Part shown: positions 52,640 through 60,672 of the stretch, one piece after another | Layout: the number at the start of each line of letters is the position of its first letter | How positions within the stretch are numbered: position 1 is the stretch's first letter | NCBI RefSeq assembly: GCF_019890675.1 | Contig: NZ_JAIOAA010000003.1 | Location: 558,001-622,000 of the forward strand | Length of the DNA: 64,000 nucleotides | Direction of reading: 5' to 3' | Source of the DNA: Micromonospora sp. PLK6-60 | GTDB lineage: Bacteria > Actinomycetota > Actinomycetes > Mycobacteriales > Micromonosporaceae | Made by a program: the position numbers and the translations under genes | Notes under the pieces: model-generated | Told to the model about the DNA's origin: nothing | Seen by the model: the letters and a program-made list of their open reading frames with translations, nothing else | Databases searched by the model: none

Positions 52640-53860
52640 TCACCGGTCGAGTGCGTTGCCGAGGCGCTTGAGGGCGTCGCGGGTGGCCGCCGAGGAGACG
52701 ACCGTGTAGATCTCCATGGTGATGGCGAACTGTGCGTGGCGAAGGATCTGCATCGCCACCCGGGGGTGCACGTCCAGGTCGGCCAGGAGCGAGGCGCAGG
52801 TCCGCCGGGCGTCCCTGACGGTGATCCGCCGAACGCCGGCCGCATCGCAGCGGCGGTCCCAGAAACGGTTGAAGTTGCGCGGCTCGACCGGCCGGCCGTA
52901 GCGGGTGGTGAAGATCAGGTCGGATGGCTGCCAGGCCGGGCCGGCGGCGTCCCGGGCGGTTGTCTGCGCGGCGCGGCGACGGCCGAGCGCGACGGTGCAG
53001 ATGCCGGGCAGCGGCAGGGTAGCGTCCGAGGCGGCCGTCTTCGTCTCCCGGTGCAGCAGCTCGGCACCGACCCGCTGGAGCTGCCGATCGATGGTCAACT
53101 CCCCCGCGTCGAGGTCGACGTCAGCCCAGGTGAGCCCCAACATCTCGCCCTTGCGCAGACCGAGCACCAGGACCAGGACGTACGCGGCGTAGAGCGGGTC
53201 GTCGTCGGCGCGGGCCGACTCCAGGAAGCGCCGTGCCTCGTCGCTCGTCCACGCCTTCCGCTTGCGCTTCCGTACCGGCGGCAGCTTGACCAGGGACGCG
53301 ACGTTGCGGCTGATTTGCCCTTCGGTGATCGCCTGGGACAGCAGCGTCCGGAGGACGGTTCGCAGGTGGGTGACGCTGGTTGTCGAGGGCAGATCATGGC
53401 AGCAGCGGCCGAGGGCACAGCAGCGACGCTGGGCGGGCTTGCGCCGCTCGTCCTTGCCCTGGGCGCAGCACTGGCAGGTTCGCCCAACCTCGTTGATCCA
53501 GGTCTGCACGTCGCTGACCCGGAGCTTGTCGAGGCGTTTCCGGCCCAGCCCTGGCACGAGGTAGAGCCGGACCACCACCTCGTAGGTGACGTAGCTGCCC
53601 GGGGCCAGGTTCGGCTTGACGATCTCCCGCAGCCAGTAGCCGGCGTACTCCCCCACCGTCGGAGAGCGGGTCGCCACCGGGCCGGCCTTGGCTTGCCCGT
53701 GCAACTTGATCCACTTGTCGTGGACCTCCTCGCGGGTCTTGCCGTAGACCCACTTCCGCCCCCGCTTGCCGTCCGGCTTCTCCACCCACACGTAGGCGGC
53801 GAAGCCGTTGCGGTACGGGAAGATCGACCCTTCACCGTTGGCTCGGGCACGCCCGGGCAT
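52640..53860 (-). CDS. int: Tyrosine integrase (pSAM2 Int-like)
   Basis: 406 residues. An N-terminal AP2-like part (GEGSIFPYRNGFAAYVW) is followed by a SAM-like core-binding domain interrupted by a Cys-rich insert (CQCCAQGKDERRKPAQRRCC, then ALGRCCHD). The catalytic domain has Arg in VLGLRKGEMLGLTWADVD, the box II region VRDARRTCASLLADL (first His of HxxR replaced by Asp), ILRHAQFAI and nucleophile Tyr in MEIYTVVSSAATRDALKRLG. It overlaps the Rep-Xis gene (ATGA) and faces attL, the usual AICE order. Confidence 0.93.
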   Translation of the reverse strand: MPGRARANGEGSIFPYRNGFAAYVWVEKPDGKRGRKWVYGKTREEVHDKWIKLHGQAKAGPVATRSPTVGEYAGYWLREIVKPNLAPGSYVTYEVVVRLYLVPGLGRKRLDKLRVSDVQTWINEVGRTCQCCAQGKDERRKPAQRRCCALGRCCHDLPSTTSVTHLRTVLRTLLSQAITEGQISRNVASLVKLPPVRKRKRKAWTSDEARRFLESARADDDPLYAAYVLVLVLGLRKGEMLGLTWADVDLDAGELTIDRQLQRVGAELLHRETKTAASDATLPLPGICTVALGRRRAAQTTARDAAGPAWQPSDLIFTTRYGRPVEPRNFNRFWDRRCDAAGVRRITVRDARRTCASLLADLDVHPRVAMQILRHAQFAITMEIYTVVSSAATRDALKRLGNALDR

Positions 53861-55107
53861 CAGGCCGCCTCCTGCCGCTCGACCTGGTCACGGATGTACT
53901 CGTCGACCCATTCGGGGAGGATGCGGCGGTACTTGCCGTCCTTGATGGAGCGCAGCTCGCCGGTGGCGATCTTCATCTTCACCTTGGAGATGCCGAAGCC
54001 GAGCAGGACGGCGACGTCGGCCGGCGTGGCTTCGGTGGCCTTGGTGGCGTACTTGGCCAGGTAGGCGGCCACCTTGCCGTCGGTCAACTCGCCGGGAGCG
54101 GTGTTGATGCGTCGGACGTCGACCTGCTTGCCCCAGGCGATCAGCCAGCCTTGGGGCTTGTCGGGGTGCGGTGGTGTGGTGACGGTGATCTGCCGGGCGG
54201 CGGCGTGGATCGCGTCTGCCAGGTCATCGAGGGTGATGCCGGCCGGTGGCGACACGAGGGCGTCCGGGTCGTCGGGGTCGACGCCGTCGAGGCGTAGCAG
54301 GACGTGGAAGTGCACGGCGGCGCGGCGTTGCATCTCGGCGACCTTGCCGTGGGAGACCCGCACGGGCGGCACCCAGCGGACCTTGCCGGAGGCGGTGACG
54401 ACCCGGACGAAGGGGAGGCCGCGCTTGCGGCAGAGGGCGGCGAGGTGGCGTTCAATGGCCTGCTTGGTGCGCCGCCACAGCTCGCCGGAGAAGTAGTTCC
54501 AGACGACCTGGTGGTCGTGGTCGTAGCAGTCGAGGCACAACGGCTGCCCGAGCCGCGGGTCGTCGGCGTCGTGGCGGGCGAAGCACGCTGCGGGTTGCCC
54601 GTGTGGGCAGGTGCCGGCGTTGCTGCGGGCGTGGCAGGGGGCGGGTCGGCACTGGCAGCGTTGCCGGTGGCGGCAGGTGTGGCGGGGGACGTGGCGGTGG
54701 TGGACCGGGCCGAAGGAGGGGGCGGTGAAGGTGGCGAAGACGACCGGGTGCCGGCCGACCGAGGCGGGGACGCCCTTGCCGCCGGTCAGACCGCGACAGA
54801 CGACTTGGTAGGCGTCGCCCCGGTAGACCCAGGCGCAGTCCGCGCACACCGATTCGCGGCGGTTGCCGCACGCCTTGTACAGCGTCCGGTCCGGCAGCTC
54901 GTCGGTGTGCAGCCGGCCAGTGATACGGCCAGTGTCTCGCTCGACGGCGGCGATGGTGCCGGTAAGGCGGATCGGGCGAGCACAGCCGCCGGCGGGGCGA
55001 GTGTGCTCCAGCCAGCCGGAGAACTCCGGCATGGCGGCGCGGTGCAGGACCTGGGCGTCACGGCCGACGGCGAGACCGGGCCGGTACAGGGTGAGCAGTG
55101 TGGACAC
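53860..55107 (-). CDS. HUH replication initiator fused to excisionase
   Basis: 415 residues from GTG 55107 (GAGGAGACAGTC upstream). Residues 1-350 are a RepSA-type initiator with Cys/His clusters (CGNRRESVCADCAW, CRHRQRCQCRPAPCHARS), the HUH motif VHFHVLLRLDG at about 266 and the catalytic tyrosine motif YLAKYATKATEAT at 349-361. From about 363 the sequence becomes an AlpA/Xis-type winged helix (ADVAVLLGFGISKVKMKIAT, RRILPEWVDEYIRDQ). Rep normally continues beyond the YLAKY motif and Xis is normally separate, so an in-frame deletion has joined them. Both catalytic cores remain. Confidence 0.85.
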   Translation of the reverse strand: MSTLLTLYRPGLAVGRDAQVLHRAAMPEFSGWLEHTRPAGGCARPIRLTGTIAAVERDTGRITGRLHTDELPDRTLYKACGNRRESVCADCAWVYRGDAYQVVCRGLTGGKGVPASVGRHPVVFATFTAPSFGPVHHRHVPRHTCRHRQRCQCRPAPCHARSNAGTCPHGQPAACFARHDADDPRLGQPLCLDCYDHDHQVVWNYFSGELWRRTKQAIERHLAALCRKRGLPFVRVVTASGKVRWVPPVRVSHGKVAEMQRRAAVHFHVLLRLDGVDPDDPDALVSPPAGITLDDLADAIHAAARQITVTTPPHPDKPQGWLIAWGKQVDVRRINTAPGELTDGKVAAYLAKYATKATEATPADVAVLLGFGISKVKMKIATGELRSIKDGKYRRILPEWVDEYIRDQVERQEAA

Positions 55108-56267
55108 GACTGTCTCCTCATCACGGGGTGGCAGGGACGGGAGACGAAGCACCACCAGCCGTGGACGCTGTGTCCGCTGGTGGTGTTCGTCGTGTCTCCT
55201 GGCACCGCCGAGAGGGCGGCTGACGCCGGAGGGCGGAGGCGTGGTCGTGCCACTTGCCGCCGATGGGTCATGTCCTTTCACGCTCATGAACCTGACGAAT
55301 GAACCGGCACGGGTGGGGAGCCTGGGATATCGACATCCGGCGGGTTGCCGCAGGCTGGCCCCCACCCGTGGAGATGTGCGATTCCGGGCCATCGTGGACG
55401 GCAGGGAAGACCGTGCTGGGCCGCTCAGCGGATTCGGGAGGCCGGCACAGCGGCCGGTGCGATCGAGAGCCGGCGGGACGTGGCCCGCATCAGCGGCAGG
55501 AAGGCCGCTCAGCATCTCCGACGTCGAGTCCAGCGATCCGGCAGAAGGCCGCGCTAGCGTGCTCGACGAGCGCCAGAGTAGCACCGGGTACCGACACGTC
55601 AATCCGTCGTGACTCCTGCGGCAGAGGTGGGACGACCGGCTGCCGGCCGGTGTGGGAGGACTTTCTGTACGTCTATCAAGGCGGCCCGCAACGGGCCGCA
55701 CGCGCCGTCGCCTGGGCGCGAACCCGTCGCTCCGCTGGCGCTCCGACTCCGGCCACGCAACACGCCCGGCGGCTGGCGCGGAAGCGAGAAGCCCAAAGGG
55801 CCGCCGCAGACGGCTAGGGCCGAGAGTGGTCGAGGTTCGTGGGCCGGCAGCCGACCGGGCGCGGCGGCCGTCGCACCGCCGCGCTGTAGGGCGAGTCGCC
55901 GCCGGCCGTGGTGGGGATGCGGCGCGAAGGATGCGGGGCCGCCCCTCCGACCTCAAGGGCGCTTCGCGTCGCTGCGCGACGGCCCTACGGGCCGCCCTTG
56001 ACCCCGGAGCCTCTGCGGCCCCTCGGGCCGGCGTTGCCGGCAGGCGGGGGCCTGCCCGTGATGCTCACGCCGCATCCCCACCACGGCCTCGTCGGCTGTA
56101 GCGCTCGTCATGCCAGCCAGATTTGTGTCAACCCCGTCTTGACTCCGAATCGCTGTCGCGTGCTGCGCTGTGGTTGACTGCGTTATGAAGCTGTCTGTGC
56201 CGTTCTGGGGCCGTGGCAGGCTCGATGGCGGGTGGCAAGTGGCCCCTGGAAGTGAGAACATGGACCC
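55108..56267. other. 1.16-kb non-coding region with strong secondary structure
   Basis: No convincing gene; short open frames here have no ribosome site or family. It holds a hairpin with 10-bp arms CACCACCAGC / GCTGGTGGTG (55150-55185) in the rep leader and a larger one (55308-55370: CACGGGTGGGG + AGCCTG pairing with CAGGCT + CCCCACCCGTG). The 185-bp nested structure at 55904-56088 follows. It is probably the control and origin region of the element. Confidence 0.6.
55904..56088. repeat. 185-bp nested palindromic structure
   Basis: A perfect 21-bp inverted repeat (55904-55924 / 56068-56088) encloses further nested stems: GGGGCCGC / GCGGCCCC (55935 / 56015), CTCCG / CGGAG (55945 / 56005) and TCAAGGGCG / CGCCCTTGA (55953 / 55993). 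Two hairpins at the tip (CGTCGC-GCGACG, GGCCC-GGGCC) and two on the 3' side (GCCGGC-GCCGGC, GCAGGC-GCCTGC) complete it. It could be a single-strand origin for rolling-circle replication, a transfer locus or a non-autonomous transposon. Confidence 0.8.
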
Positions 56268-56477
56268 ATGGGTCGACGCATGAAGGCTCCTCGCCGCTTC
56301 GACGATCGGGCAACCGACGTCGAGCCCGGCGCGCTCGACCTTGCCCACCCAGAGGAGCTGATCGGTCGACTGGCGCAAGCGCGACGTGAGGGTAGGAATG
56401 ACCCAGACGCCGCTCGCGCGCTGCTTCGCAGGGCCATGGAGCGCAACCGCGCTGCGCTTGCTCGCCTTGCCAAGTAA
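56268..56477 (+). CDS. Small charged protein, candidate antitoxin
   Basis: 69 residues (MGRRMKAPRRFDDRATDVEP, then LAHPEELIGRLAQARREGRN and ALLRRAMERNRAALARLAK), mostly charged helix. A second ATG at 56280 is possible. It ends 15 bases before the Doc/Fic gene on the same strand, the layout of an antitoxin-toxin pair. No known antitoxin family is recognised; the helical, Arg-rich C-terminus could fit around the Fic active site. Confidence 0.6.
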   Translation: MGRRMKAPRRFDDRATDVEPGALDLAHPEELIGRLAQARREGRNDPDAARALLRRAMERNRAALARLAK

Positions 56478-56492
56478 GCAGCCGCCAACACC

Positions 56493-57296
56493 GTGGAGCT
56501 TGTATACCCGACGTGGGACGACTTCGTCGAAATAGCGGCCGGGGTATTGCAGGTTGACGAGGAGACAATCAACAGGGTCGCCCAGCGGCCACTTGCGGAG
56601 TCTGCGCTATCGGCTCCACGAGCTGGGTGGGAAGGCTATGAGCAATACAAGAGCTTCCCCACGAAGGCGGCTGTACTGCTACAGCGCGTCGTCAGCAATC
56701 ACGCTCTCCCTGATGGCAACAAGCGCGTAGGTCTCCTTGTCGCGATCTTGTTCGCGCACCTCAACGGGTACGACTGGGAGCCGCCGCAGGCTGATGACCC
56801 AGACGGCGACGAAACCTTTGAGGTGGTTATCGGTGCTGCTCGGAGAGCGGTGCCGGTGCCAGCGCTAGCCGCGTGGATCGAAGATCGATTGGTGCTGGTG
56901 CCGCCGCCGCTGCCTAAAAGTCTTGCAGATTCGCCTGGCATGGTGATCTATCCCGCTGAGTATGTCGGCGAGCTTCCGTATGAGGATCACTCTATTAAGA
57001 TTGGCGATCACGTAATCCGGGACGTGCATGGGTACAACCCTGCGTCGATCTACGTAAGAAGGATCAGCGGCAAGGCAGAGGCCGTTACGGTGGCTGAGAT
57101 CATTATCTCCATCGTTGGAGATGGCTACGCGCAGGAAGAACTAGACGCGCTAAACGCCGAGGCCGAGCGATACCCGCTCGGCCAGAAGGAGTTTTGGCGA
57201 GCCCGGATGGTTGGCAACTACCTCTACGGCCCTGATCAGCACCCTATGACGAACGAAGACTTCGAAGAGGAGTGGGCCGAGGTCGAGGATGAGTAG
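56493..57296 (+). CDS. Doc/Fic-type toxin with C-terminal extension
   Basis: 267 residues from GTG 56493. Residues 1-130 are Doc-like, with the Fic core NHALPDGNKRVGLLVAILFA (His70 to Arg78), a form of HxFx(D/E)GNK, and an upstream flap region. Doc toxins phosphorylate EF-Tu and Fic proteins AMPylate targets. Residues 131-267 are an extra domain (MVIYPAEYVGELPYEDHSIK, VTVAEIIISIVGDGYAQEEL) ending in an acidic tail (EDFEEEWAEVEDE) with no known match. GC is lower than in the chromosome. Canonical Doc is about 125 residues, so the extension is unusual. Confidence 0.75.
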   Translation: MELVYPTWDDFVEIAAGVLQVDEETINRVAQRPLAESALSAPRAGWEGYEQYKSFPTKAAVLLQRVVSNHALPDGNKRVGLLVAILFAHLNGYDWEPPQADDPDGDETFEVVIGAARRAVPVPALAAWIEDRLVLVPPPLPKSLADSPGMVIYPAEYVGELPYEDHSIKIGDHVIRDVHGYNPASIYVRRISGKAEAVTVAEIIISIVGDGYAQEELDALNAEAERYPLGQKEFWRARMVGNYLYGPDQHPMTNEDFEEEWAEVEDE

Positions 57297-57340
57297 CCTC
57301 TGATCGCTCTGCCCGCTGATCGCCGCCGGGGAGGCCAGCG

Positions 57341-57874
57341 TTACCTTCGCGGCGGTCGGGGCGGAAGTGGGTACCGCCAACTGTGCTCATCCTCGCCATC
57401 CAGGCCGCCCCATAGCACGGTGATCGTGCTATCAGAGGTCGCCATACTCCTCGCCGCGATGAAGGTCAGCGCTTCACCTGGGTTCAAGGTCTCCGGCGCT
57501 GGCGAACGCAAGAACATCGACTCATGGGCGGTCAGTCGGACGTTCCTGGCAACATCGTCTCCGATGTTGGTCAGACGGTATGCGTCGTTCTGATGATGGA
57601 CGAGCGACCACTGGACACGGGGAGCAGCCGGCGGGGGCGCGAGAGGGCTGCCAGCTCGTGTGGCCATGGTTTCGAGCGCATCCACCACGCGCCGTGTGTA
57701 CTCCTCCGTCAGCCTCGCAGCAGACTCTGACCGATCTGCGGCTGCCTTGGCCTGTTCGAGTTGGAGGCGCTGCCCGTCCCTCGTGACCTTCTCCTGCCTG
57801 ATCAGGACGATGGTCGTCGCTATGCCAACAAGAAGGGCGACGACGACACCAATGACCGTCGCTTGGTCAGACAT
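57341..57874 (-). CDS. Membrane-anchored protein with coiled coil and beta-sandwich-like end
   Basis: 177 residues from the ATG at 57874: helix ATVIGVVVALLVGIATTIVL, charged coiled coil (QEKVTRDGQRLQLEQAKAAA), Pro-rich linker, then a beta-rich domain (RVQWSLVHHQNDAYRLTNIG, ALTFIAARSMATSDSTITVL). A longer frame to GTG 58066 is open, but the extra part shows no features and would bury the helix. Similar layouts occur on actinomycete mobile elements; function unknown. It is divergent from the 58172 gene. Confidence 0.65.
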   Translation of the reverse strand: MSDQATVIGVVVALLVGIATTIVLIRQEKVTRDGQRLQLEQAKAAADRSESAARLTEEYTRRVVDALETMATRAGSPLAPPPAAPRVQWSLVHHQNDAYRLTNIGDDVARNVRLTAHESMFLRSPAPETLNPGEALTFIAARSMATSDSTITVLWGGLDGEDEHSWRYPLPPRPPRR

Positions 57875-58171
57875 CTCCTGCCAGTTGGCGGCCAGCGGCG
57901 CTTGAGTCAGCAACACCGGGTCACCGTACAGACGCGGTGCAAGCAGCCGAACTGCCATCACGTCGGGCGGCTTGATCGAGTGCGCGCCCAGGCCGTCATC
58001 AGGCCGTCGCGGATCGGCCAACGTCGCCGAACGTTGACCGACAGCGACCGCGTCTGCCCAGGTCACAGCTGATGACCGATCCAGTCGCCAGCTATAACCC
58101 CGGAGACTTACCTGTAGTTAGTGAACTGCAGCGGGTACCGCTACCTCCCGGCATCGCACATGATCTAGGGC

Positions 58172-58804
58172 ATGTCAACGAGGGCAGGGGACGCGAATCA
58201 AGCCGTCCTGCACGTCAGAGTGACCGTTGCGACTACCGAGGCACCGGGAGGTGAGCCTGACTCCGCTTGGATCGCTGATCTATCCGTTCCGCGTGACCAG
58301 CGGGAGGCGCTTACGGCGCGCGTACGGAGCTTGCTTGACGGTCAGGGGTACCGGCCGCATGTCTTTCGGCACGAAGGCGGGCAGACCAGCTGGGGGGCGG
58401 CAGGAGAGGAGTTCTACAACATCTTCCTGTTCGTCAGCTCCCACGCCATGGACGCCGCTCTGGGGACTGCTGTTGGACTGCTCTTCGCCAGCTTGAAGCA
58501 GAGGTGGCCGAACATCCACGCAAGTGACCGGCCTCTTGAGCGAGAGGAAGCGGCGATGCGAGGGCGGATTGCCCTGACGGACAGCCTCAAGATGTCGGAC
58601 CGCCGTGGGCGGCCCGTACACATGGACGAACTCGACTTGATCAGTGAACAACTTGATCTCGAAACAGGTCGTTGGACGCTCCTTTTTAAGGATCCATACG
58701 AGGCGCGTTACGAGGTTGAGCTGGGCACGCGCGAGAATCTGCCCTACACCTACCGCGTCCGTCGAGACTTGCCGCCATGGTCAGGCGAGCCCACTGGCGA
58801 ATGA
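58172..58804 (+). CDS. Orphan cargo protein
   Basis: 210 residues (MSTRAGDANQAVLHVRVTVA...). It has alternating strands and helices, a hydrophobic patch (FYNIFLFVSSHAMDAALGTA, VGLLFASLKQRW) that may be a short membrane or amphipathic helix, and a beta-rich end (GRWTLLFKDPYEARYEVELG). No family is recognised. The base composition is lower in GC than the chromosome, in line with transfer. Start chosen at the first ATG, with CTAGGG upstream. Confidence 0.65.
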   Translation: MSTRAGDANQAVLHVRVTVATTEAPGGEPDSAWIADLSVPRDQREALTARVRSLLDGQGYRPHVFRHEGGQTSWGAAGEEFYNIFLFVSSHAMDAALGTAVGLLFASLKQRWPNIHASDRPLEREEAAMRGRIALTDSLKMSDRRGRPVHMDELDLISEQLDLETGRWTLLFKDPYEARYEVELGTRENLPYTYRVRRDLPPWSGEPTGE

Positions 58805-59162
58805 CAGCAGCCGGCTAGGCGGCGGGGAGACTGCCCCCCGTCGCCGGCTTCTCGCAGTGCGGGGCACACATAGGGCACAAGACAGCGTCAAACGTCGTCA
58901 ACCAGCGACCAACAATGACGGCTTCAGACGTCGCGAGAGCAGGGGCGGAGCAGGGTTTCCGCTGGTGGCGGGACAGCCGCTCTAAGTTCCGCTTCAACGT
59001 CTGACACCCAAGCTGGGTGACCAACTGGGTGACGACGGGCGCGAGCAACGCCGGACGTCCGTGGACTGCGGTGGACCCTCTGGACAGGTCAGCCCTGCTG
59101 GCGCAGCTCGTCGACGGCTGGTGGTTCCTTCGGGACGAAGAAGTCCAACGACCGCAGCATTG
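58805..59162. other. 358-bp gap with recombination-scar features
   Basis: No gene is seen. It contains GTCAAACGTCGTCAACCAG-like short tandem repeats (58889-58908) and a tandem TGGGTGACCAACTGGGTGACGAC (59015-59037). A similar GAGTGACTAACTGAGTGACGAC lies at 60559-60580, so the two flank the 59163-60565 gene pair. This resembles junction DNA left by an older element. Confidence 0.45.
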
Positions 59163-59729
59163 TTAACGTTCCGAGCGCGCGATCCGGTATTTCTGCCGAG
59201 CCCGCTGCCGGCGCTCCTCTCGGTAGTAAAGAGTCCGAAGCTCCTCCAGCGACGCCCGCCACTCCTCGTAGGTCGATCCATCCTCGTAGCCGCTGCCCTC
59301 CATCGCCATGGTGCTCACGACGACGTCAGTCGAGTTCATGTCGTCTTCCAGTTGCTGCAGCCGTTCTTCGTCGGTGAGTTCGTCATCGGGCGGCGGCTCC
59401 AACGCCAAGATAATGTCGGTTAGGCGCTCGTCGGTGGCCCGCCACTCCCGGCGCAACTCGTCCAGTCCTGCGGCGAGTTTGTCAACGCGTCCGGTCATCT
59501 CGTCCACACGGGCCAACAGATCCGCTTCCGGCCATTGCAGGTTTCCCTCCTTCCAGTTACCGGAGGGCATAACACCGATAACGCCGAAGACCAACATGAA
59601 CAACCCGAGCGGGAGTAGCGCGATCATCACCGCTTCGGACCACTTATTTGCGGCCCCGAGGACCGCTAGCCCTACCAGTACTACGCCGATCAGGATGAGG
59701 ACTACTCGCTTCGCCCACTTCAGTCGCAT
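59163..59729 (-). CDS. Two-span membrane protein with coiled coil
   Basis: 188 residues from the ATG at 59729 (MRLKWAKRVVLILIGVVLVG). Two hydrophobic helices are followed by a cytoplasmic coiled coil (DEMTGRVDKLAAGLDELRRE) and an acidic then basic C-terminal part (REERRQRARQKYRIARSER). No family is recognised. It is divergent from the HEPN-like gene 218 bases away; the pair is bounded by matching tandem repeats. Confidence 0.6.
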   Translation of the reverse strand: MRLKWAKRVVLILIGVVLVGLAVLGAANKWSEAVMIALLPLGLFMLVFGVIGVMPSGNWKEGNLQWPEADLLARVDEMTGRVDKLAAGLDELRREWRATDERLTDIILALEPPPDDELTDEERLQQLEDDMNSTDVVVSTMAMEGSGYEDGSTYEEWRASLEELRTLYYREERRQRARQKYRIARSER

Positions 59730-59947
59730 GACTACGGGACCATAGTGGACGTCGAAGACTGTCCAAGCTTCAGCCTGCCCTGAATCCGTGCCCGCTCCCC
59801 GCCCGAGGCGGCGGTCACCGTAGGCCAGCGGAGGCCCGGCGCAGAGCTTGGCAGCGTGGGGCCATGCTTCAACGACCATCGGGCACCAGGAGATGAGACG
59901 CACGGACCTCGTTGCCGTCATCCGCCGTCACCCAGCAGACTTATCGG

Positions 59948-60565
59948 ATGAACGCGAACGAGCGCGAGGTCCTGGCGGCGCGACTATCGGCCAAGCTGGA
60001 GCCTTGGCGCATCCGTGCGACTCTTAGCTTTGCTGGCCTCTACCAGATAACTCATGAGCTGATCAAAGAGACCGTAATCGACGACGTCCGCGGCTTCTAT
60101 CTCATCGGCTTCGACGAGTCCGGTTACACGTACGACGAGCAGCGCTATGAGGCCCAAGTTCTGAGGCGCGACCCAAAGAGGCGCAAGATGCGGGCGTCGC
60201 TGCTCTGGCTCGTGGAGTCGGGCGCCATCACACTTCAACAGGCCGACCGTCTCGACGAGATCTATGCCCATCGGCATGATCTGACTCATGAACTCGGCAA
60301 GTACATTGTTGACCCGGAGTTCGAGCCAGACATGCAGCTGTTTAGTGACGCCGTGCAAATTTTGCAGGACATCCGGCGTTACTGGACGCGCGTCGAGATG
60401 GACCTCGGCACCTACGAGGCTTACGGCGAGGTTGACGTCGACGACATTACTCCCGGCCCAATCCTCCTGCTCCAGCTCTGCATCGACGCCTACGTCGAGG
60501 GACTGAATAAGGAGATTGAAGCGCGCAGGGGACGATCCGACGACGTCACTACCGCAGCTGAGTGA
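59948..60565 (+). CDS. HEPN-like protein, candidate RNase
   Basis: 205 residues from the ATG at 59948. The helical protein contains EIYAHRHDLTHELGKYI near residue 117, where R-x4-H (RHDLTH) matches the HEPN ribonuclease signature. The flanking helices (MRASLLWLVESGAITLQQAD, FSDAVQILQDIRRYWTR) fit the fold. HEPN proteins are common effectors in toxin and phage-defence systems. It was identified by motif only; the nearest formal family could not be checked. Confidence 0.6.
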   Translation: MNANEREVLAARLSAKLEPWRIRATLSFAGLYQITHELIKETVIDDVRGFYLIGFDESGYTYDEQRYEAQVLRRDPKRRKMRASLLWLVESGAITLQQADRLDEIYAHRHDLTHELGKYIVDPEFEPDMQLFSDAVQILQDIRRYWTRVEMDLGTYEAYGEVDVDDITPGPILLLQLCIDAYVEGLNKEIEARRGRSDDVTTAAE

Positions 60566-60672
60566 CTAACTGAGTGACGACCAGGCAGACTGCGCCCGGG
60601 TGCAGGCGTGCCGATTCATGGTGACATGCCAGCAGGGCAGAATCACCGAGCGCAGCGGGTATAGGACGTTGA

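Noticed and set aside
55299..55817. 172-codon plus-strand frame upstream of rep
   Set aside because: No ribosome site, no recognisable domain, biased composition, and it overlaps hairpins; treated as control region.
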